Shown here piece after piece: positions 1 to 8,593 of a DNA stretch of 64,000 nucleotides. The DNA is taken from NCBI GenBank assembly GCA_964537035.1, contig CAZIAK010000027.1, forward strand, positions 5,756 to 69,755, read 5' to 3'. The position numbers and the translations under genes are program-made. The notes under the pieces are model-generated. The model was not told the DNA's origin and did no database searches. It saw nothing but the letters and a program-made list of their open reading frames with translations. Within the stretch, counting starts at the first letter, position 1. Each line of letters opens with the position of its first letter. Origin of the DNA: CAZIAK01 sp964537035. Lineage in GTDB: Bacteria; Planctomycetota; B15-G4.

Positions 1-2
1 CT

Positions 3-2045
3 CGCGGGGGCAAGGGCAAGACGCCGGCGCTGAACGCGTTCGGTCGCGACCTGACCAAGCTCGCCCGTGACGGAGCGCTCGACCCGGTGATCGGTCGTCG
101 CGAAGAGATCGAGCGGGTGATCCAGATCTTGTCACGGCGCACGAAGAACAACCCGGTGCTGCTGGGCGAGGCGGGCGTGGGCAAGACAGCCATCGTCGAG
201 GGCCTGGCTCAGGACATCATCGCCAACGAGGTGCCTGAGATCCTGAAGAACCGCCGCTTGGTGGTGCTCGACCTGGCCATGATGGTCGCTGGCACCAAGT
301 ACCGCGGCCAGTTCGAAGAGCGCATCAAGTCGGTGATGAACGAGGTCCGCCGGGCCAAGAACATCATCCTGTTCATCGATGAGCTGCACACCCTGGTGGG
401 CGCCGGCGGTGCCGAGGGTGCCATTGATGCCAGCAACGTGCTCAAGCCAGCGCTCTCCCGTGGCGAGATCCAGTGCATCGGTGCGACCACGCTCAACGAG
501 TACCGCAAGTACATCGAGAAGGATCCCGCTCTCGAGCGGCGTTTCCAGTCGGTGATGGTCGAGCCCCCGAGCCCCGAACAGACCGTCGAGATCCTGAAGG
601 GTCTCCGTGAGCGGTACGAGGTGCACCACAACGTGCAGATCACCGACGGGGCCCTTGAGCTGGCCGTCGAGCTCTCGACCCGCTACATCACCAACCGTTT
701 CCACCCGGACAAGGCCATCGACGTGATGGACGAAGCCGGCGCCCGGGTGCGGTTGAAGGCCATGACGGCCCCGCCAGATCTGAAAGAGCTCGAGGTCGAG
801 ATCCTCAAGCTCGACAAAGAGAAGGAGGAGTGCGTCGCCAACCAGGACTTCGAGCGGGCCGCGTACCTGCGCGACTACGCCGACAAGCTGCGCAAGAAGC
901 GCGACCAGATCGAAGAGGAATGGAAGTCGAACGCCGCCGAGATCGACGGCACGGTCGACGAAGAGGTGATCGCCGAGACGGTCAGCAAGATGACCGGCGT
1001 GCCCCTGACCCGGCTCGACAAGGGTGAGGCCCAGCGCCTGCTCAAGATGGAGGACCACCTGCACGAGTCAGTGGTCAGCCAGGACGACGCCATTCACGCC
1101 ATCAGCAAGGCCGTGCGTCGTTCGCGCAGTGGCCTGAAAGACCCCCGCCGTCCCATGGGCAGCTTCTTGTTCCTGGGTCCGACGGGCGTGGGCAAGACCC
1201 ACCTGGCCAAGCAGCTCGCCGCGTTCCTGTTCGGCAGCGAAGAGGCCTTGGTGCAGATCGACATGTCCGAGTACATGGAGAAGCACAACGCCAGTCGCCT
1301 GGTGGGTGCGCCTCCCGGATACGTGGGATACGAAGAGGGCGGTCAGCTCACCGAGAAGATCCGCCGTCGCCCCTACGCCGTGGTGTTGCTCGACGAGATC
1401 GAGAAGGGCCACAGCGACATCTACAACATGCTCTTGCAGATCATGGAAGAGGGTCGGCTCACCGACTCGTTCGGGCGTCAGGTCGACTTCCGCAACGTGC
1501 TGCTGATCATGACCAGCAACATCGGCGCGGAGATCATCAAGAACCAGACCGGCCTGGGCTTCGCTTCCCGTGACGAGTCGAAGAAGTTCGATCGCATGCG
1601 CGACAACCTGATGCACGAGGTCGAGCGCTTCTTCCGGCCCGAGTTCATCAACCGTCTCGATGACGTGATCGTCTTCAAGCCGTTGCTGCGAGAAGATCTG
1701 GTCAAGATCCTCGACATCGAGCTGCGGGGCATTGTCGCCCGCCTCGCCGAGCGCGAGCTTGAGCTCGAGATCGACGCAGCGGGCCGCGACTTCCTGATCG
1801 AGAATGGGAGCAACCTCGAGATGGGTGCCCGGCCCTTGCGCCGCGCTGTCGAGCGCTTCATCGAAGACGCCCTCTCCGAGGTGCTGCTCCGCGGCGAGTT
1901 CGAAGGGGCGCAGAAGATCTTCGCTTCCCTCGATACCGAAGAAGCCCTGAAGGACGACAAGCCCACCAGGCTCAAGTTCACCAGTAGCGCCGAGACCGCC
2001 GAGCCCAGCGAACCCTCTGAGCCCGCAGAAGCTCCTGCTGTCTGA
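3..2045 (+). CDS. clpC: ClpC-type AAA+ unfoldase, 5'-truncated
   Basis: The reading frame is open to the window edge, so the gene starts outside; the GTG at 87 is internal because the frame reads upstream through conserved Clp sequence (LARDGALDPVIGRREEIERV). Two AAA+ modules are visible: the first Walker A is GEAGVGKT with Walker B LFIDELH, the second is GPTGVGKT with VVLLDEIEK. A UVR-like segment (FERAAYLRDYADKLRKKRDQ) lies in the middle domain, which separates ClpC from ClpA and ClpB. ClpC family members unfold substrates for ClpP in the cytoplasm. The tail is rich in Glu, Pro and Ala (SAETAEPSEPSEPAEAPAV) and is not part of the conserved fold. The N-domain is missing only because of the window edge. 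The family call is very secure; ClpC rather than another Clp class is likely. Confidence 0.95.
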   Translation, partial: RGGKGKTPALNAFGRDLTKLARDGALDPVIGRREEIERVIQILSRRTKNNPVLLGEAGVGKTAIVEGLAQDIIANEVPEILKNRRLVVLDLAMMVAGTKYRGQFEERIKSVMNEVRRAKNIILFIDELHTLVGAGGAEGAIDASNVLKPALSRGEIQCIGATTLNEYRKYIEKDPALERRFQSVMVEPPSPEQTVEILKGLRERYEVHHNVQITDGALELAVELSTRYITNRFHPDKAIDVMDEAGARVRLKAMTAPPDLKELEVEILKLDKEKEECVANQDFERAAYLRDYADKLRKKRDQIEEEWKSNAAEIDGTVDEEVIAETVSKMTGVPLTRLDKGEAQRLLKMEDHLHESVVSQDDAIHAISKAVRRSRSGLKDPRRPMGSFLFLGPTGVGKTHLAKQLAAFLFGSEEALVQIDMSEYMEKHNASRLVGAPPGYVGYEEGGQLTEKIRRRPYAVVLLDEIEKGHSDIYNMLLQIMEEGRLTDSFGRQVDFRNVLLIMTSNIGAEIIKNQTGLGFASRDESKKFDRMRDNLMHEVERFFRPEFINRLDDVIVFKPLLREDLVKILDIELRGIVARLAERELELEIDAAGRDFLIENGSNLEMGARPLRRAVERFIEDALSEVLLRGEFEGAQKIFASLDTEEALKDDKPTRLKFTSSAETAEPSEPSEPAEAPAV

Positions 2046-2076
2046 GTTGTCAACGCTGTACCGTGCATGCACCCAG

Positions 2077-2101
2077 CCTCACGGCGGCTCGCGCCGTGAG
2101 G
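2077..2101 (+). terminator. GC-rich hairpin after clpC
   Basis: CCTCACGGCG and CGCCGTGAGG form a perfect 10-bp stem with a 5-base loop, 31 bases after the clpC stop. There is no T-tract, so it is a possible rather than classical intrinsic terminator. It separates clpC from the next same-strand gene. Confidence 0.5.
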
Positions 2102-2136
2102 GGTGAGGTGTCCTTGCCACGAGAGGTCGCTATCCC

Positions 2137-3342
2137 GTGATGTTACGGCCGCAGCTGCTCACCTTGGCCTGGCTCGTGCTCACGGGCTACACGGCCGTTG
2201 CCCAGACGGCTGCAGACGCGGTGGACCCTGACCTGCCGGTGGTGGCGCAGGCAGCCATTCCGGGTGTGGCGGTCGATGAGGTCGAGGCGGCCGACGGCGA
2301 AGTCATCGACCCCGACTACTGGATCTACGTCAGCGACCGGCCGGCCCACCACTGGCTCGACAAGAAGCCCATCGACGCGGCTGACCTGGCGGCGCGTCCC
2401 CAGGCCTACACCGCAGCGTTGGAGAGCCACGGCATCCTCTTCGATGGAGAGAGCGGCAGCTTCTCCGTGCGTGGGGCGACCATTCATGATGACCGCAGCC
2501 TGGGCTATCCCATCGAGTATCTGGTGGTCACGGAGGAGGGGCGTACCCACGAGGCGGTGGTGTTGGTCAAGGCTCAGCCGTCCATGGTGTCTGCCTGCGT
2601 TGAGGCCTTGGGCCTGGCGCCCGGGTCACCCACCCGCTTCAAGCTGAAAGACCCGCCACCTTCAGACGATGAGCTGGCCTCGGGCCTGGTCTCTCCCTGG
2701 GACATGACCACCGCCGGGGGCCCGCTGGTCTCGATCACCGTGAGCTGGCTCGACGACCGGGGTCGCCCTCACGACGAGAGCCTCGAGTCGCTGCTGCTGG
2801 AGTGGCCGCCCTTGACCGAAGACGCGCACGAGCCTGACGACGGCAACGAGCAGCCCGNNNNNNNNNNNNNNNNNNNNNNNNNNNNNNNNNNNNNNNNNNN
2901 NNNNNNNNNNNNNNNNNNNNNNNNNNNNNNNNNNNNNNNNNNNNNNNNNNNNNNNNNGCAGCCCGACGACGCGCAGCCCGGGCAAGGCCGCGAAGAATCG
3001 CCTGAGGAAAGTGGCGGCATCCCCCTGGTGGACCGGGGCTGGATCTTCACCGGCTCGACGCGCAGCACCTACCGCCAAGGCCGGGGCACGGTCGAATGGT
3101 ATCGGGCGGACGTCGAGGGTGATGTGGTCGCCATCTACATTGACGGCCGGGAGGTCTGCCCCTTCGAGCGCAACTCTCTCGACGGTCTGAGTGATTCGCT
3201 CTACACGCTGAACACGTCGGTCATCCCTCCGGCAGGGACGCCGGTCAGCTTGACCTTTCGCTCGCTCGGTAGCTCGGTGGCTTCGAGCGACCGGGTGCTC
3301 GAAGAGCAGCCCGAGGCGCTCACGGGCGACGACCAACGATGA
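2137..3342 (+). CDS. secreted YdjY-domain protein interrupted by an assembly gap
   Basis: An N-terminal signal peptide (MLRPQLLTLAWLVLTGYTAVAQ) precedes an acidic exported protein. Residues about 105-170 match the YdjY-type domain: a segment ending in EYLVVTEEGRTHEAVVLVKA followed by PSMVSACVEALGLAPGSP. The family is of unknown function and common in planctomycetes. A 100-N gap falls in a Pro/Gln/Asp-rich linker, and the sequence on both sides of the gap reads GCAGCCCG, so a repeat was probably not resolved. The true linker length is unknown, and the reading frame across the gap holds only if the gap length is a multiple of three. The C-terminal part (GWIFTGSTRSTY... IYIDGREVCPF) is not recognised. 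Start may be GTG 2137 or ATG 2140. The stop overlaps the next start by 4 bases, so the two genes are probably co-translated. Confidence 0.7.
   Translation: MMLRPQLLTLAWLVLTGYTAVAQTAADAVDPDLPVVAQAAIPGVAVDEVEAADGEVIDPDYWIYVSDRPAHHWLDKKPIDAADLAARPQAYTAALESHGILFDGESGSFSVRGATIHDDRSLGYPIEYLVVTEEGRTHEAVVLVKAQPSMVSACVEALGLAPGSPTRFKLKDPPPSDDELASGLVSPWDMTTAGGPLVSITVSWLDDRGRPHDESLESLLLEWPPLTEDAHEPDDGNEQPXXXXXXXXXXXXXXXXXXXXXXXXXXXXXXXXXXQPDDAQPGQGREESPEESGGIPLVDRGWIFTGSTRSTYRQGRGTVEWYRADVEGDVVAIYIDGREVCPFERNSLDGLSDSLYTLNTSVIPPAGTPVSLTFRSLGSSVASSDRVLEEQPEALTGDDQR
2858..2957. other. assembly gap of 100 N
   Basis: Exactly 100 N, the usual placeholder for a gap of unknown size. Both flanks carry CAGCCCG-type repeats encoding Gln-Pro-Asp residues, which suggests a collapsed tandem repeat. 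Confidence 0.99.
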
Positions 3343-5783
3343 CGGTGAAGTCCCTGCTGGCAGGGTTGGCCCTCGCGGTGCTGGTGACCTTGACCGTCGG
3401 CGAGCCCGGCGAGCAGCGCAGCGACTCCCACTTCGAAGCGCCCGGGTTGATCAACGTGGTGCCACGGGGCGTTCAAGGTGTCGCTCGCGACCTGACCCGC
3501 AGCGGCGGACGCATGCGGGCGGTGCGCTCGCTCGACATGGTCTTCGCCTGGCTACCAGACGCGGACGCCCTGGTAGTGCACGCGCCCAAGGGCGCGGTGG
3601 AGTTGTTGCTGGGCGACCGTGATGGTCCTGGCCTGAGCCTGCGTTTTCACGACGACACGCTGACTCTTGAGCGCCGATCGGCCGACGGCGCTGTGGTGGA
3701 GAGCACCCTGCCCCGGCCAGACGGCGATCGTGTGGGCTTGTCCCGAGATGAGCGGGGCCTGGCGCTGATGGTCGACGGGGAGCAGGCGAGCCGGCTGGGC
3801 GACGACCCGCTGCCAGACGGCGGGCTGGTGTCCATCGGGCTGGGCAAGGGCGCGTCCATTCGAGGGTTCGCCGTGACGCCGGCCAAGGGCGAGCCCCGAG
3901 AGATCGACCTCGGCGGCGACAAGGGTGGTCTGAGCCTCTCCCGATGGGCTGGCTTGACCACGCTGCTGGGCGTGTTGTCCCTGATGAGCTGGTGGGCCCT
4001 GGCCAGCGGTCGGCGCGCTGCCCGACTCGGCGACTGGATCCCCGCGGTGGCTGGCCTGGCGTTGCTGCTGGTGTGCGCGACCCATGGTCTCGAGCAGCGC
4101 AACCGGGCACGGTTCGAAGCCTCCGTCGGGCCCTGGGCCCAGAAGGAGTTCGCTTTCAGCGGCTCTCGGCGCATCGCTCCTGGCCGGCCCCTCGACCTGC
4201 ACCCGCGCCGTGACGCCGATGCGCGGCTTGCCGTTGACGTCGTGCTCGGCGAAGACTCTGTCCTCGACGTGCTGATCCGGGGGGACGATCCGGGAAGCGA
4301 CCGGGGCGTGATCGTGTCGCTGAGCACGGCGGCTGACGCGGGGGGCGCCGTGCTGCTCAATCACGGCCTGGACTTGCAGAGCACTCCCGCCCCGGACGCT
4401 CTCTCGCACCTTGAGCCCGGGCGTACCTACAGGCTGCGCATCGACACCACGGGCCCAGAGACACGGGTGCGACTCGATGGCGCTGACTATGGACGCACCT
4501 GGGACTGGGACCTGCGCGCTGGCCGCACCGCGTTTCAAAGCCTGCGCGGCGAGGCCACGGTGTCGCGGTTCTCCCTGGCCCCGACCGGTGAGCCAGAAGA
4601 CATCGCGCCCCACCTGTTGCGCTGGGAGTTCAGCTTGAGCGCGATCATCCTGGGCGTGGTCCTGCTGCTCCTGGCCATGCAGCGTCAATCGCCCCAGGCC
4701 CTGCTCTGGAGTTGGCCCCTGGTGGCAGCCCTCGCGCCGGGTGCCCCGGAGCTGAGCCTGGTGGTGGCGGTGATCGTGTCGACCTTGTTGCTGCTGGGCA
4801 GTTGCAGTGGTCCTTGGATGGTGCCCAGCTGGGCTCTCGGGGGAGCGCTCACCGCTGTGTTGTGCTGGTCGGCCACCGAGGCCCCCCCGGACTACTCACC
4901 GTTTCAGCTCTCGATGATGACCTCCGCCGACTTCGGCGGCCCGCCGGTCCCCGAGCGCTTGCTGTGGGCTCGGCACCCCTTGACCCGGCGCTTCAACGGC
5001 TACGTGCGCGACCAGACCCTGCGCAGCTATCCCGTGCCCAAAGAGCGGGCGGCGGCGCGCATTGTCTCGGTGGGTTCGTCGTCGACCTTCGGCTACGGCG
5101 TGCCCCACAAGCGCACCTGGACCACCCAGCTCGAAGACCGGCTGACCAAGCAGGGCCTCGATGTGGAGGTGCTCAACGCGGGCATGCCCGGGTCGACCGC
5201 CGTGCGCCTGGTGTCGTTCGTGAGCGAGGTGATCATGCCCCTGCAGCCGGACATCGTCATCGTCAGCCTGGGCTTCAACGACCACTCGATCACGGCCATG
5301 GACAACGACGCCGCGCACCTGAGGGCCATGACGACGACGGGTCTGTCCTGGCTCGAGGTGCAGGTCGAGCGGGCTCGGCAGTGGTTGCGGCACCGGGCGA
5401 GAGCTCAGTACGCCGGCGCCGTCAGCCGCGGCGAATCGGTGGACGACGACGACGTGCAGCGTTTCTCCACGGCCCCGGCGGCGCTCTTCGGCGACGCGTT
5501 GCAGCAGATGGCCGACGCGGTGTCTGCAGGCGGGGCGACGCTGGTGTTCATCGAAGAGCCCTGCAAGGACGGCGCCACTCGCCCCCTGATTCAGCCCTTC
5601 CGCAAGGCCATGGCAGAGGTGGCTGCGCGTAACGACCTGCTGCTGATCAAACCCCAGGCCCTGCTCGACAGCACCAAGGGCGCGGTGTACCTCGACGCCG
5701 TGCACCCCACCGCCCTGGGCCACTGGCTCATGGCCGACCTGCTGGCGACCGAGCTGGTCAAGGCAGGGCTCGTGGGCGGGTAG
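3339..5783 (+). CDS. membrane-anchored SGNH/GDSL-family hydrolase
   Basis: An 814-residue protein starting in an ATGA overlap with the gene before it. It has an N-terminal signal/anchor (LLAGLALAVLVTLTV), a long beta-rich extracellular part resembling a sugar-binding or LamG-like fold, then several hydrophobic segments at about residues 205-245 and 435-520. The C-terminal 240 residues are an SGNH hydrolase: nucleophile block VGSSSTFGYG with Ser near 580, block III GFNDH with Asn 647, and block V DAVHP with Asp 786 and His 789. Such enzymes act as esterases, often on acylated polysaccharides or lipids. Substrate cannot be told. The membrane segments between two extracytoplasmic domains are unusual. 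Its pairing with the YdjY protein suggests an envelope role, which is inference. Confidence 0.8.
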   Translation: MTVKSLLAGLALAVLVTLTVGEPGEQRSDSHFEAPGLINVVPRGVQGVARDLTRSGGRMRAVRSLDMVFAWLPDADALVVHAPKGAVELLLGDRDGPGLSLRFHDDTLTLERRSADGAVVESTLPRPDGDRVGLSRDERGLALMVDGEQASRLGDDPLPDGGLVSIGLGKGASIRGFAVTPAKGEPREIDLGGDKGGLSLSRWAGLTTLLGVLSLMSWWALASGRRAARLGDWIPAVAGLALLLVCATHGLEQRNRARFEASVGPWAQKEFAFSGSRRIAPGRPLDLHPRRDADARLAVDVVLGEDSVLDVLIRGDDPGSDRGVIVSLSTAADAGGAVLLNHGLDLQSTPAPDALSHLEPGRTYRLRIDTTGPETRVRLDGADYGRTWDWDLRAGRTAFQSLRGEATVSRFSLAPTGEPEDIAPHLLRWEFSLSAIILGVVLLLLAMQRQSPQALLWSWPLVAALAPGAPELSLVVAVIVSTLLLLGSCSGPWMVPSWALGGALTAVLCWSATEAPPDYSPFQLSMMTSADFGGPPVPERLLWARHPLTRRFNGYVRDQTLRSYPVPKERAAARIVSVGSSSTFGYGVPHKRTWTTQLEDRLTKQGLDVEVLNAGMPGSTAVRLVSFVSEVIMPLQPDIVIVSLGFNDHSITAMDNDAAHLRAMTTTGLSWLEVQVERARQWLRHRARAQYAGAVSRGESVDDDDVQRFSTAPAALFGDALQQMADAVSAGGATLVFIEEPCKDGATRPLIQPFRKAMAEVAARNDLLLIKPQALLDSTKGAVYLDAVHPTALGHWLMADLLATELVKAGLVGG

Positions 5784-5797
5784 GTTGCGCCCGCTTT

Positions 5798-5844
5798 GTG
5801 CGTTTCTGTCAATTATTGGCAGAAACACACAGCCGGGCTAGTCT
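5798..5844 (+). promoter_or_regulatory. candidate operator and promoter of the parDE-like operon
   Basis: GTGCGTTTCTG (5798-5808) and CAGAAACACAC (5820-5830) form an inverted repeat with one mismatch and an 11-base spacer. A possible -35 TTGGCA (5816-5821) sits inside it, with a possible -10 TAGTCT at 5839-5844 and 17-base spacing. This would put transcription start at or next to the ATG at 5852. Overlap of palindrome and -35 fits autorepression, as is usual for type II antitoxins. The palindrome could instead serve as a weak terminator for the hydrolase gene. Confidence 0.45.
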
Positions 5845-5851
5845 GTAACGC

Positions 5852-6127
5852 ATGAGCAAAGACAGCGACCTGACCAGCATGACCATCTCCCTTCCAGTGA
5901 CCCAGAAGGCCTATGTGAAGGCCCAGCTGGCTGTTTCAGGCTGTAGTACTCCCAGCGAGTACATACGGCGGCTCATCCACGCCGACCAACGCGTTTGTGA
6001 GCAGGAGGCCCTCGAACGGAAGATCCTTGAGGCACTCGACTCACCGGCCAGGGAGATGACTGACGAAGCCTGGGAGGGCCTCCGAAGCAGCTTGCGGCGA
6101 AGACTCTCTGGCCGCGACAGCGGCTAG
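5852..6127 (+). CDS. parD: ParD-type antitoxin (type II TA system)
   Basis: A 91-residue protein whose N-terminal half has the ParD/CopG-like ribbon-helix-helix pattern: MTISLPVTQKAYVKAQLAVSG, then STPSEYIRRLI. The strand MTISLP would bind DNA and dimerise; the acidic C-terminal half would wrap the toxin. It lies 11 bases upstream of a RelE/ParE-superfamily toxin on the same strand, the standard antitoxin-first order. No Shine-Dalgarno is visible before ATG 5852, and the candidate -10 is only 7 bases upstream, so the transcript may be leaderless. ATG 5879 is an alternative start, also without a ribosome site. ParD antitoxins normally repress their own operon together with the toxin. Confidence 0.85.
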   Translation: MSKDSDLTSMTISLPVTQKAYVKAQLAVSGCSTPSEYIRRLIHADQRVCEQEALERKILEALDSPAREMTDEAWEGLRSSLRRRLSGRDSG

Positions 6128-6138
6128 CCACGAGGTCG

Positions 6139-6462
6139 ATGCAGCGGAAGATCTTCTGGCGCAAGGTCGCTGAGGGCGACCTCGCAGAGGCCTATCTTTA
6201 CCTTGGCGCAGACTCACCCGCGGCAGCGGAACGGTTCGTCGACGCCGTGCAGAGCTCCCTGCAGGTCATCGCTAGGCATCCGGAAGTGGGGCGGTTGCGG
6301 GCCTTCCGTTCGCCGCAGTCCCATAGCGTACGGTCCCGAGTGGTGAGAGGCTTTGACGCTTACCTGATCTTCTACCGCTTGGCCGGCGAGGACATTGAGG
6401 TTCTTCGCATCCTGCACGGGGCACGAGATCTACCACCGCTCCTTGGCTCGTCTGAGGGCTGA
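6139..6462 (+). CDS. parE: ParE/RelE-superfamily toxin
   Basis: A 107-residue protein with the ParE pattern: IFWRKVAEGDLAEAYLYLG, AAERFVDAVQSSLQVIARHPEVGRLR, a basic strand VRSRVVRGFDAYLIFYRL, and the end IEVLRILHGARDL. The closing VLRILHGARD block is diagnostic for this superfamily. ParE members poison DNA gyrase whereas RelE members cut mRNA; the sequence resembles ParE more. It follows the antitoxin gene by 11 bases with GAGG as ribosome site. It ends 42 bases before the stop of the convergent metG. The gene looks intact, so the module could be active. Confidence 0.85.
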   Translation: MQRKIFWRKVAEGDLAEAYLYLGADSPAAAERFVDAVQSSLQVIARHPEVGRLRAFRSPQSHSVRSRVVRGFDAYLIFYRLAGEDIEVLRILHGARDLPPLLGSSEG

Positions 6463-6504
6463 CCGGGCCGAGGGAAGTGTTGTCGACTGGAGTGAGGCTC
6501 AGCC

Positions 6505-8370
<1,866 letters not shown>

Positions 8371-8456
8371 CGGGCAGGGCTCCAGCCGGGGTGATCGCGT
8401 CTCGCTTCAGACGCGCCGGCGAATCGCTCAGGCTAGCGCATGGGGCCCCGCTGCGA

Positions 8457-8498
8457 CTACGGCGTAACCCCCAGGATCGCGCTGGACAGGGCCCTGTC
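8457..8498 (-). pseudogene. remnant of the shared C-terminal domain tail
   Basis: On the minus strand this stretch reads DRALSSAILGVTP followed by TAG. The last 11 residues nearly equal the end of the lamin-tail protein that stops at 13309 (VALSNAILGVTP), and the DNA is visibly similar over about 40 bases. Upstream of this tail the frame does not resemble the domain. It is best read as the last piece of a deleted paralogue, left between metG and the next gene. Confidence 0.6.
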
Positions 8499-8593
8499 TG
8501 CTGAGGAGGGCGGTGTGGGCGGGTCGGCGTTGAAACCCGTATCCCCGAGGCACGCCGATCCTATGATGGACGGCCAAACCTGGTTGAGGGTCC

